From: a virus | Virus record (IMG/VR): IMGVR_UViG_3300006847_000024 | Coordinates: 1 to 31,886 of that record | Strand: one strand, 5' to 3' | DNA: 31,886 nt | Shown here: positions 5,925-12,565 of the stretch, piece after piece | How the letters are laid out: the number at the start of each line of letters is the position of its first letter | How positions within the stretch are numbered: the stretch's first letter is position 1 | The notes under the pieces: model-generated | Told to the model about the DNA's origin: nothing | What the model saw: only the letters and a program-made list of their open reading frames with translations | Databases searched by the model: none | Made by a program: the position numbers and the translations under genes

Positions 5925-7290
5925 CCTAGTAGTGCTGTGCCCGATATTCTGCTGCGCGCGAACGGGAAACCCGTGCGGCACCGACACCATGGTTGTCGGC
6001 GGCGAGTGCGACTGTATTCCGTGTCGTCAGGAGCGCTACGTGCGAGCTGCCGAGCAAGCCAACAAGCGCGTCGCGCAAGCCCTGCGCTCAGCCCGATCCG
6101 AGTGCAACGAGCTTCGCGGCGAGTTGAGTGTGGCGCAGCATCTGCTTCGCGAGTGCCTACCGTACGTGGAACAGCTCACGCCTGGCATGTCGGTAGTAAC
6201 CGGCAAGCAGTCGCTCACGCTGAGCCAAGCGATCCGCGCCGCAGCCCGCGCCACCCGGGGGCAGACCGAGCCCAAGCCCACCCCGCAGCCGTCTCCGCAG
6301 CTCTACTCCTGCTTTTGGTGCGGCACGGAGGGAGTGCCGGAGAGCGGCGCTGGTCACACGTGTCAGGGCACGCTGGCGCACGGTCCCGAGCTTCGCGCGA
6401 AAACACAGCAGCCGTCCGAGCGCAAGCGGCGCTGCGAGCATGGTTACTTCGATTGCGCCGGGTGCAATTGGGTAGACGGCCGGCCCGGCAAAGCACAGCA
6501 GCCGGACGCGGGGCCGTGGGAGTTTGAAGGCGTCAGCAAAAAAGGCGAGCACGACGATCGCATTGACGCATTCATGCGCGACGACGGGTGCATTGCCGTA
6601 GCCGTACGCCAAGATGGCAGGCTGTCAGGGGTGGCTCTCGAGAGGACGGCCGCGCGACGCTTGCGCGATTGCTTGTCCACGCTGATAGCCGACGAGCCCG
6701 CCTCCCCCCGGGCAGCGGAAGCCCGGCCGGTCGAGTCTGCCAAGCAGCTACGTGAGCGCCTGGGATTCCCGGAGCTGTCCGAAGAGCAGCAGCAGGCCAA
6801 TCTCCGGGCAGCGGAAGGCGCGGGGGGGTGGGGGCGCGCCGCCATCGGCACAGTCGATGATCTGCGCCATTGCTGTGCCGAAGCAATCGGGACGCCGGTA
6901 GAAACTGCACCGGGACTTGATGCATGTGTCTACGCCGTGTGTGCACACCTGCGATCAGAGAGAATCCGCGCAGAGGCGGCGGAGGCGAGGGTTCGGAGCT
7001 GGGAGCCGATTATCGCCGTCAGCCTCGAGATCATGTCCAAGGCCGCCGACGACGGCACGCTGGCGTTCGCGCGCAAAGAAGACGTGAACGAGCTCTCGAT
7101 GCGCTGGCAAGAGCTGGTGCGCGGGCTGCCGCGCGAGCAGCGGCCCGAGCGTAAGGCCCACACCTGCAACGCGATTATTGACGACGGCGGAAGGTTTTGC
7201 GGCGAACCCGCTACTTGGTGGAATCAGCGCTTTGCGCGTTGTGAGTTGCATAGGAATGCTCGGCTAGAGCAGCGGCCGGGGGACACATGA
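5917..7290 (+). CDS. Mosaic multi-cysteine protein of unknown function
   Basis: A 457-residue protein; AAGGAGA at 5904-5910 supports ATG 5917 over the in-frame GTG at 5914. It looks modular. The first 40 residues hold seven Cys (CCARTGNPC, then CDCIPC). A helical segment follows to about residue 110. A CFWCGTEGVP knuckle lies near 133 and CEHGYFDCAGC near 175. A small alpha/beta block (GCIAVAVRQDGRLSGVALE) sits at about 230-250. The last third is helical and ends in HTCNAIIDDGGRFCGEP and RCELHRN, another Cys/His zinc site. No family is recognised. The composition suggests repeated fusion of small zinc proteins like those encoded just upstream. Confidence 0.7.
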   Translation: MGDLVVLCPIFCCARTGNPCGTDTMVVGGECDCIPCRQERYVRAAEQANKRVAQALRSARSECNELRGELSVAQHLLRECLPYVEQLTPGMSVVTGKQSLTLSQAIRAAARATRGQTEPKPTPQPSPQLYSCFWCGTEGVPESGAGHTCQGTLAHGPELRAKTQQPSERKRRCEHGYFDCAGCNWVDGRPGKAQQPDAGPWEFEGVSKKGEHDDRIDAFMRDDGCIAVAVRQDGRLSGVALERTAARRLRDCLSTLIADEPASPRAAEARPVESAKQLRERLGFPELSEEQQQANLRAAEGAGGWGRAAIGTVDDLRHCCAEAIGTPVETAPGLDACVYAVCAHLRSERIRAEAAEARVRSWEPIIAVSLEIMSKAADDGTLAFARKEDVNELSMRWQELVRGLPREQRPERKAHTCNAIIDDGGRFCGEPATWWNQRFARCELHRNARLEQRPGDT

Positions 7291-7411
7291 TCGACGTCAC
7301 TCGCTGCATGATGGTCAACGCGACTTGCAAGGTAACGCACTATCGCGATTACTGGGTGTGGTTCATGGGCGCCAACTTTTATACCGTCTGGTTCTTAGAG
7401 CAGCGGCCGGG
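7265..7411 (+). repeat. 16-nt direct repeat, two copies
   Basis: TAGAGCAGCGGCCGGG occurs at 7265-7280 and again at 7396-7411, 131 nt apart. Each copy encodes the LEQRPG near-C-terminus of its gene. The copies bracket the 44-residue gene at 7287-7421, so recombination between them could add or remove it. Confidence 0.6.
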
Positions 7412-7421
7412 CGGCGGGTGA
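7287..7421 (+). CDS. Small Trp/Tyr-rich protein (44 residues)
   Basis: The ATG at 7287 overlaps the preceding stop (ATGA). The 44-residue product contains THYRDYWVWFMGANFYTVWF, an aromatic hydrophobic stretch that might insert into a membrane, and ends LEQRPGGG. It is the last gene of the rightward arm that can be supported. No clear Shine-Dalgarno precedes it, but translational coupling to the upstream stop is possible. No family is recognised; confidence is limited by length. Confidence 0.45.
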   Translation: MIDVTRCMMVNATCKVTHYRDYWVWFMGANFYTVWFLEQRPGGG

Positions 7422-7424
7422 GTC

Positions 7425-7511
7425 ATGCACCTGTAGTGCGGGAACCCGCTACATGATGCCGTCTGCTGGCTCTTCTGGCTCGTGCAGGAGTCCACGTGGA
7501 TCGCCACTTGG
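7425..7511 (+). other. Convergent junction between the two arms, with hairpin and interrupted frame
   Basis: This gap separates the + and - arms. A compact hairpin lies at 7432-7453 (TGTA, bulge, GCGGG paired with CCCGC, TACA) and could act as a weak two-way terminator, though no U-tract follows. In the frame of the preceding gene, ATG CAC CTG is followed by a TAG. Beyond that stop the frame stays open to 7613 and encodes a Trp-rich hydrophobic segment (CWLFWLVQESTWIATWLRYL). It may be the remnant of a small membrane protein. Confidence 0.3.
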
Positions 7512-7937
7512 CTACGGTACCTCCCACGCGGCCTGATCAAGCGGCGTCCCCATCACCGTCCCCGACTGGTGCTCGTACCCCGCAACGTGGCCAATCTCGT
7601 GCGCGAACATTAGCGGCACGTCATCTTTGGCCGTACGCGGGTCCGAGCACATCACGATAATCTCCGGTCGCGCCCCGAACGGTATGACGGTCCAGTGGAC
7701 GCAGGCGGCGGAGTCCCCGTCGCAGTCGGGTTTTATCCCGCACCACACCGGCACGCACCTCTCCTCCTTTCCGCAGCCGGCAACACGCCAAGCGTGACCG
7801 GCCTCCGCGTTCCACCAGTGCGCCGCTTCCTTGAGTGACTCGACGTCGATACCGCGGTCTGGCTCAAGCGTGCCGCTGGTCCACGTGGGGCGGTTGCAGC
7901 CGAGGAGAGCGAGGCACAAGACAATAGCTCTAGACAC
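7512..7937 (-). CDS. Lipoprotein with metzincin-type zinc protease site
   Basis: A 141-residue protein starting at GTG 7937, overlapping the end of the Ntn-hydrolase gene. The N-terminus is a lipoprotein signal (MSRAIVLCLALLGC, Cys14 as the lipidated residue). Near the C-terminus lies H113-E-I-G-H117-V-A-G-Y-E-H123 followed by Met129 in GTVM: the HExxHxxGxxH zinc site and Met-turn of metzincins such as matrixins. Catalytic Glu114 is present. Seven further Cys (residues 55-97) suggest disulfides in the periplasm. The mature part, about 127 residues, is short for the family. It is probably a membrane-anchored metalloprotease or peptide-binding relic; its substrate is unknown. Confidence 0.75.
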   Translation of the reverse strand: MSRAIVLCLALLGCNRPTWTSGTLEPDRGIDVESLKEAAHWWNAEAGHAWRVAGCGKEERCVPVWCGIKPDCDGDSAACVHWTVIPFGARPEIIVMCSDPRTAKDDVPLMFAHEIGHVAGYEHQSGTVMGTPLDQAAWEVP

Positions 7938-8460
7938 TTACCACCCTAAACGGCCGCCTCACGCCCACACACGACGCCGCACACGTCTCGAGCACATTCC
8001 TTACCCGCCTCTCCGGCGGTATCTTCATGTTGCGAGTCGCGTGCAGCGCCCCAAACGCGGTTAGCAGTCCAACGCCGGCCGCGACGAATGGCCACGTGAT
8101 GCGCGTGACGGACAGCGCGCCGTCGATGTAGTAGAGCCGACCCCGAAGCCCCACGATCGCCTCGCTTTCCTCGATTGTGTCGTCCGCCCATTGTTCCGTT
8201 AGCGCCTTGCGGAACATCATTGGAAACAGCGCCCTAACCGCTTCCTCTCCGGTCCCGAGCTCGGGTAGCTTCGGCAGCTCGGTGTGGTGACGTAGAACGT
8301 CGCAATACAGGTTTGATCCTGCCGCCCCAAGCGCCCACTCGCCGCTAATCCAAACCTTGGAGTCGGCTAGCGTGACCTCCTGGTCGTCGCCGATGGTAGC
8401 GGCCGAGTCTCCGCCGAGCCAGACGCGGCCGCGGTTCGAGACGGCGACTAGGGCGGTCAC
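7930..8460 (-). CDS. Proteasome-like Ntn hydrolase
   Basis: A 176-residue protein. The frame is open upstream, but GTG 8460 in a GTGA overlap places Thr directly after the initiator Met, as needed for an N-terminal nucleophile. Numbering that Thr as 1, the motif is TALVAVSNRGRVWLGGDS with Asp17, then Lys34 in DSKVW, then GEWALGAAGS. This matches the T1, D17, K33 layout of proteasome beta and HslV subunits. The C-terminal AAGVGLLTAFGALHATR and later GVRRPF match phage members of the superfamily. It is probably a self-processing peptidase or amidohydrolase. No ATPase unfoldase gene is adjacent. Confidence 0.8.
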   Translation of the reverse strand: MTALVAVSNRGRVWLGGDSAATIGDDQEVTLADSKVWISGEWALGAAGSNLYCDVLRHHTELPKLPELGTGEEAVRALFPMMFRKALTEQWADDTIEESEAIVGLRGRLYYIDGALSVTRITWPFVAAGVGLLTAFGALHATRNMKIPPERRVRNVLETCAASCVGVRRPFRVVSV

Positions 8461-9554
8461 TGGATCACCATCCCGTCCACAATCAGTCGTCCATTGATAA
8501 TCGGTAGAGCTGTCGCCCAGCCGCACCCGGTCTCGTCCTCCACAACCCAGCCGATAGCGTGTTGCCATTCTCGCGTTTGCTGAGGCTTGCTACCGTAGTC
8601 AATCTTTGACAGGTCTCCGCCCCATCCAACGCTAACCGCTACGTGCTTGTCGCCCTCGACGTTGCCGCTGTAACTAACACCCGCGTGATGAGAGTGACCC
8701 ACAACGATGTTGTTTCCGAAAGCGTTTAGGCTTGCCCGCGTAGCGTTTACGCCGCACGGTCCGACGGTATGTGTAAAGGCAAACTTACCTATTTTGATCC
8801 ATTCCTTATACGGTACCCACTCAATGCCACGCTCTCGCAGATTCATGTATTCTGGAATTGTTGGAATGTATCCATATAGTGCCGGCGACTTGTCTAGAAT
8901 ATGCCGGTCGAGCCTCTGCTCATGATTGCCCTCTGTCCAGATGATTCGTGGCACACGCAGCGAGCACAGCCTGTCGAGTTCTCTAACCGCTTCGTCGACC
9001 TCGTCCTTGAGTTGAGTTTTGCGGCCAGGCGTCTTCGGAAAGTTCGAGATTGTGTAGCAGTCGAGAAAGTCCCCGATGATGACTACAACGTCGGGACGTA
9101 GGTCCCGGACCGCGTTGAGCATGACACTCCACACGACCGCGTCCGCATAAGGGTGGTGCATGTCGGGGATAACTAGAATCCGGGTCAGCCCCGGCTTTGG
9201 CGCTGTCACAACCGGACGAGGGCGCGCTACCAACTCCGAACTCAACTCACTAAACGTCGGTCCATTTACATTTGGGTTTACATTCCGTATCGTTTCCACC
9301 GGCGGAACTAACGGGGAATGTCTTACAAACGACGAAACGCCCGACCCCACGTAGGGATCGGGCGACATGTGCTTTAGAAAACTGGACGGGGCGTGATGTC
9401 CGCCGCGTCGGAATGCGTCGGCGAGGTTAGCCGCCGTAGCCGTTGGGTGGATACCTAGTGCGTGTATCTCGTCGAGTGCGTCGTTGATCGAGTCGTGGCG
9501 CCGTAGCACCTCGACACACCTCGGAATCAGCGTGGACCACTGGTAACGCGGCAT
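8457..9554 (-). CDS. Calcineurin-like metallophosphoesterase
   Basis: A 365-residue protein. GGAGGTG (9561-9567) lies 6 nt from ATG 9554; an in-frame GTG at 9563 is inside that ribosome-binding site. All metal-site motifs are present: D131-x-H133 in IPDMHHP, GD162FLD, GN210H211E, H262 in FTHT, and GH287SH289H. The N-terminal 120 residues are outside the catalytic domain; the first 55 look helical, possibly a helix-turn-helix (INDALDEIHALGIHP). Family members hydrolyse phosphomonoesters or diesters, including nucleic acids and cyclic nucleotides; the substrate here cannot be read from sequence. Many phages carry such genes. It overlaps the Ntn-hydrolase gene by GTGA. Confidence 0.85.
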   Translation of the reverse strand: MPRYQWSTLIPRCVEVLRRHDSINDALDEIHALGIHPTATAANLADAFRRGGHHAPSSFLKHMSPDPYVGSGVSSFVRHSPLVPPVETIRNVNPNVNGPTFSELSSELVARPRPVVTAPKPGLTRILVIPDMHHPYADAVVWSVMLNAVRDLRPDVVVIIGDFLDCYTISNFPKTPGRKTQLKDEVDEAVRELDRLCSLRVPRIIWTEGNHEQRLDRHILDKSPALYGYIPTIPEYMNLRERGIEWVPYKEWIKIGKFAFTHTVGPCGVNATRASLNAFGNNIVVGHSHHAGVSYSGNVEGDKHVAVSVGWGGDLSKIDYGSKPQQTREWQHAIGWVVEDETGCGWATALPIINGRLIVDGMVIQ

Positions 9555-9574
9555 CCGACACACCTCCGGTTAGA

Positions 9575-9644
9575 GCCGCCCCACGGTTCTGCCCCGTGAT
9601 TACTCGGGTACAGGCCGAGGGTACTGCTGTTGTACTAGAGCGGC
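9575..9644 (-). ncRNA. tRNA-like cloverleaf between two cistrons
   Basis: Read 5'->3' on the - strand, 70 nt pair as: acceptor GCCGCTC/GGGCGGC (7 bp, one U-G), spacer TA, 4-bp arm GTAC/GTAC with 7-nt loop AACAGCA, one C, 5-bp arm CTCGG/CCGAG with 7-nt loop CCTGTAC, 4-nt variable TAAT, 5-bp arm CACGG/CCGTG with 7-nt loop GGCAGAA. Every length is that of a tRNA, and the middle loop would read anticodon UGU (Thr). U8, A14, A21 and A37 fit. However G18-G19, U33 and the TTC of the T-loop are absent and no CCA is encoded. It starts 1 nt after the stop at 9646 and ends 7 nt before the next Shine-Dalgarno. It may be a divergent tRNA, a tRNA mimic or an RNA-processing signal. Confidence 0.45.
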
Positions 9645-9645
9645 T

Positions 9646-10077
9646 TTACTTGTTACGAAGTAAGTAAGTGACGATCCCGACGATAAGCGGAACCAAGAAC
9701 GCGGCTAGCGCTATGGCTCCTTTGAGTTTCGACAGCTCGGTTGTGTACGCGAGCTTGATGTCAGATAGCTGCTGACCCCACCTCAGCTCTCGGCTAAAGT
9801 CTTTCTCTTGAGCCAGCTTCTGGTGTGTGTGGAACTCGTCGACGTGCTTGGTGTGTGCCGCGTCGAGTTTCTCGAAACGCTTTAGGTTCGCCTCAATCCG
9901 CTGCGAGTGGTTCGCGAGCCTATCTTCATGGTGAGATTGGATAAGCTCGATGTTGGCAACCGCGTCCGGAAGTTTCTCCGGCCTTACCGCTTGGAACCGG
10001 GAGCTCGTCGAGGTTGCGGGGGCGCGGCGCGGCGGAGGTGGCCTCGGTATGGACGGCGGGTTTGACGAGCCATTCAC
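9646..10077 (-). CDS. Coiled-coil protein with C-terminal membrane anchor
   Basis: A 143-residue protein starting at GTG 10077 in a GTGA overlap. Residues 1-35 are Pro/Ser-rich and probably disordered. Residues 37-115 form a long charged helix (ANIELIQSHHEDRLANHSQR and onward), likely a coiled coil. Residues 119-140 are a transmembrane segment (GAIALAAFLVPLIVGIVTYL) followed by RNK. Its place after the lysins suggests a role in lysis or envelope disruption. A tail-anchored spanin-like or holin-accessory role is possible but unproven. Confidence 0.65.
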   Translation of the reverse strand: MNGSSNPPSIPRPPPPRRAPATSTSSRFQAVRPEKLPDAVANIELIQSHHEDRLANHSQRIEANLKRFEKLDAAHTKHVDEFHTHQKLAQEKDFSRELRWGQQLSDIKLAYTTELSKLKGAIALAAFLVPLIVGIVTYLLRNK

Positions 10078-10373
10078 GCGGCCTCGTCCGGGGGAGGCAT
10101 CGGCGTACCGCCGGGCGGTGTGATGCTGCGGCGGAGCTGGCGAATTTCGGCTTCGGCATTTTCGACGCGCTTGTCGAGCAGGCTAACCTTGGTGTTTAGC
10201 CCGCGGTAGTAGTTGATCGCGTCGTTGACGTCGGCACCGATAGACCGAAGCTCGTTGCGTACGGCGGTCAGCGTCCTATCGATTCGATCGTCTCGGCTGT
10301 CAACGATGCCCTGGACTCTGTCTAGCAACTCCGTTACCCAAGACGGCGCCCCCGGTATGTCGTGTCCGTTCAC
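10074..10373 (-). CDS. Small coiled-coil protein
   Basis: A 99-residue protein. GTG 10373 is chosen because AAAGGA precedes it and it overlaps the upstream stop; a longer frame reaches 10421 inside the lysin gene. Most of the protein is a charged helix with heptad-like spacing (LLDRVQGIVDSRDDRIDRTL, then TKVSLLDKRVENAEAEIRQL). It ends in a Pro-rich tail (PPGGTPMPPPDEAA). No signal or membrane segment is seen. It may pair with the coiled-coil membrane protein encoded next; this is inference from adjacency and composition. Confidence 0.6.
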   Translation of the reverse strand: MNGHDIPGAPSWVTELLDRVQGIVDSRDDRIDRTLTAVRNELRSIGADVNDAINYYRGLNTKVSLLDKRVENAEAEIRQLRRSITPPGGTPMPPPDEAA

Positions 10374-11131
10374 TGTCTGTCCTTTACCGATGCGTCTCTT
10401 GATGTGACATGCTCGTCCCAATCCACAACCATGCTCGTGAGAACCAGAGACTCGACCTTGTCGCGCAACCAGTCCGGAACCTCAACCTGCATACACTCGG
10501 CTACGTCTAGGCACGTCTGGTCGTCCCAGGCTTCCGTTTCCTCAGCGACACCCCGGGCTACCGGGAGCAGTTTCGCGGTCAACGAAACGACTGCGCGCAT
10601 GTATTTCTCAACGTCGCTCGTAAAGTACCCCAGCGCCTTAATAGCCTTCACGTAGGCGCCGGCATTTCCGGTCAGCGCGTGAGCTAAAGCCGGTCGCCAA
10701 TTTGGCTCGTTGAGAAACCGAATCTTATCCCGGACACCGTCTCCGAGATTTCGGAACGCGCGCATCCGGGTTTGCGGATGCCCGTCGGGGACCGTGTAAA
10801 CCTGACCATCAATGCTGCCGTCGGCCTTCTCTTTGCCCTCGGGTCGGTACCACTCGTAGGCAAGCGAGCCGTCGGGTTGCGGCATGCGTTCGTTTAAACG
10901 TATGCACGTGAAAAGCCCCTCGTACTTGTTGCCGGCCTTCACGTTACCAACGCCGAAGTTCCAGCAGCTCTTCATGTGCCCGGTCTCAAGCGCGCACTGA
11001 GCATGCAGAACCGCCACCGCTTCCGGCTTCGGGTTGACACCGGTGATTACGCTTAGCGCGTGGCGGTATGCGCGCGAGACGTCTACGGGTGAGACCGGGG
11101 TCCGTACGGGCGGTATGTACGAGGCTTTCAC
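10370..11131 (-). CDS. Glucosaminidase-like endolysin
   Basis: A 253-residue protein starting at GTG 11131 in a GTGA overlap. Residues 36-70 contain AVLHAQCALETGHMKSCWNF and GVGNVKAG, the ALETGxGKS and GN-K pattern of lysozyme-superfamily glucosaminidases (GH73-like); Glu49 is the likely catalytic acid. AFRNLGDGVRDKIRFL at about 125-140 and YVKAIKALGYFTSD at about 160-175 fit the rest of such domains. The C-terminal 70 residues have no recognised domain. No signal peptide is seen, so export would need a holin. It should cut glycan strands of the host wall during lysis, working with the peptidase-type lysin just upstream. Confidence 0.75.
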   Translation of the reverse strand: MKASYIPPVRTPVSPVDVSRAYRHALSVITGVNPKPEAVAVLHAQCALETGHMKSCWNFGVGNVKAGNKYEGLFTCIRLNERMPQPDGSLAYEWYRPEGKEKADGSIDGQVYTVPDGHPQTRMRAFRNLGDGVRDKIRFLNEPNWRPALAHALTGNAGAYVKAIKALGYFTSDVEKYMRAVVSLTAKLLPVARGVAEETEAWDDQTCLDVAECMQVEVPDWLRDKVESLVLTSMVVDWDEHVTSRDASVKDRQ

Positions 11132-12063
11132 GAATCCTCAAACCGCTGCAGTTGCGGTTGCGTGTCTCTCTTAGCTAGCTCTCTCGTGTATCGACCCACG
11201 ACCCCCATGGGATCCCCCGACCTAGCCGTCGGATCGATCGGTACACAATGCAAGCGCTGCCACCGGATGGTTGCGGCTTGAGTCATCGGCCCAAAGATGC
11301 CGTCGGCTTTGATGCTCAGTGTTTTCTGCCACTCGGCAACGTCGCTGCCCGTATCGCCCTGTTTCAGGTTGCGCGTCGGGCGTAGCGTGGTCCTCGTGAC
11401 AACCCTTTGGAACTCGGGGCGCTGTAAGTACTCGCCGACCGTTTCGGGTTCCTCAAGCAGTCCGGCGTCGGACGCCGCTTCGATTACCGTGTCGAGTTCG
11501 AGCACCGAGTCGACACGACGGTTGCCGCGCCAAAGGTCTTCGGCTCCGCGAGGCGAAAATCTAATCTCAAGCTTGTTGCTGACGATACGGTGTGCCGGGT
11601 TTCCCTGTCCGCCGTCGGACGTCGTCAGCTTCATGCCCAAGCGGTCGTGCTCGATTACGCACGTTGCGTGTGCCATCCCGCCGGTTGCTCCGACAATCAA
11701 CACGTCGCCCGGCCCGTACTCGTCGTCGATTCTCGCCTTGCGAGCTAGCGGGTTCGTGCCAATCGGCTTTAGGCACAGGTTCTGGAGGTTCCTACCGACA
11801 GACCACGGCTTCCCCATCTCGACGCGGTTTACCCATGGCAACCGCACGCCGAGCCGGTAGTACATCCAGTGTGCAACGTCGCCGCAGTCGGAGTAGCGTC
11901 CTATGCTCATCTTCGGGTTGGTTTTCCGAAGACGCTCCTGCGTCGCGTACCTGCCCTCGCAAATCGCGATAAAGACCGGATCGTCCGTCGACCGCCCCAC
12001 GTCGGACAGCCCGGCGAACTGGAGCAGCTCCCGGGCTAGCTCGCGGTAGTTGTGGTCGGTCAT
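11128..12063 (-). CDS. NlpC/P60- or CHAP-like cysteine lysin with peptidoglycan-binding domain
   Basis: A 311-residue protein. The frame is open to 12177, but ATG 12063 in an ATGA overlap is the start consistent with the operon. Residues 50-140 carry a cysteine-peptidase pattern: RYSDCGDVAHWM with Cys60, GPGDVLIV, then GGMAHATCVIEHD with His132. Residues 232-295 form a peptidoglycan-binding type 1 domain (LKQGDTGSDVAEWQKTL and KADGIFGPMTQAATIRWQ). It probably cuts peptide crosslinks or the amide bond. It overlaps the glucosaminidase gene, so one operon encodes two lysins of different specificity. Confidence 0.75.
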   Translation of the reverse strand: MTDHNYRELARELLQFAGLSDVGRSTDDPVFIAICEGRYATQERLRKTNPKMSIGRYSDCGDVAHWMYYRLGVRLPWVNRVEMGKPWSVGRNLQNLCLKPIGTNPLARKARIDDEYGPGDVLIVGATGGMAHATCVIEHDRLGMKLTTSDGGQGNPAHRIVSNKLEIRFSPRGAEDLWRGNRRVDSVLELDTVIEAASDAGLLEEPETVGEYLQRPEFQRVVTRTTLRPTRNLKQGDTGSDVAEWQKTLSIKADGIFGPMTQAATIRWQRLHCVPIDPTARSGDPMGVVGRYTRELAKRDTQPQLQRFEDS

Positions 12064-12341
12064 CGCTTGCCCAGGTAGAACTCGCACCACAGAATCGCGA
12101 TGCCGGACATGCCGATTCCGAGTGCTACCGCTTGAGCAAACACAACGAACCAACCAAAAGACACCGCGGCCGCACATGCTCCCAGCGTCATGGCGAGACC
12201 GGCAATCACCCTCATGACAACACCATTGCGTCTAGACTTGGCTTTCCACTTCTCGGCGTCCGGGTCGGCGACCTGCAGGTGTGGGATAGGCGGCGGGCGG
12301 AGAGTAGAGCGGCGGATGTCTGCCCACTTGTGGACGGCCAC
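12060..12341 (-). CDS. Small two-span membrane protein, holin candidate
   Basis: A 93-residue protein starting at GTG 12341, overlapping the previous stop. The N-terminal 38 residues are basic and cytoplasmic in type. Two hydrophobic segments follow: about residues 41-66 (VMRVIAGLAMTLGACAAAV) and 68-89 (FAQAVALGIGMSGIAILWC), with a short GKR tail. Size, topology and position directly before a lysin gene fit a holin, but the protein at 13433-13759 is an equally good candidate. Confidence 0.6.
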   Translation of the reverse strand: MAVHKWADIRRSTLRPPPIPHLQVADPDAEKWKAKSRRNGVVMRVIAGLAMTLGACAAAVSFGWFVVFAQAVALGIGMSGIAILWCEFYLGKR

Positions 12342-12565
12342 TACGCCCCCTCCGGCAACGCCGCCTTGAGCTCCGCCGTAGCCATCCTAAAGTGCCCACT
12401 CGGGTTACCGCGTTCGGAAGACTGTTTCGCCAGCCTCCGCAACGCCTCGCCCGCCTCCCAGTAGGCCTCCGCTTTCTCGGACGGCCGGAGTAGCTCGGTC
12501 CGGCGCGTAGCCGCTTCCACAACCTCTTTGACACACGCCCGGATAGACTCGCCCCGCCCGTTCAC
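12341..12565 (-). CDS. Small helical hypothetical protein
   Basis: A 74-residue soluble helical protein starting at GTG 12565 in a GTGA overlap. Stretches include EAATRRTELLRPSEKAEAYW and EALRRLAKQSSERGN. No membrane segment, signal or recognised domain is present. It is held in the operon by overlaps on both sides. Confidence 0.55.
   Translation of the reverse strand: MNGRGESIRACVKEVVEAATRRTELLRPSEKAEAYWEAGEALRRLAKQSSERGNPSGHFRMATAELKAALPEGA

Noticed and set aside
8461-8568. N-terminal extension of the Ntn hydrolase to 212 residues
   Set aside because: It would bury the nucleophile Thr; the extension is antisense-like filler overlapping the phosphoesterase gene, and GTG 8460 fits the family.
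9575-9644. Annotation as an ordinary tRNA-Thr gene
   Set aside because: The cloverleaf lengths fit, but G18-G19, U33 and the T-loop TTC are missing, so only a tRNA-like structure is claimed.
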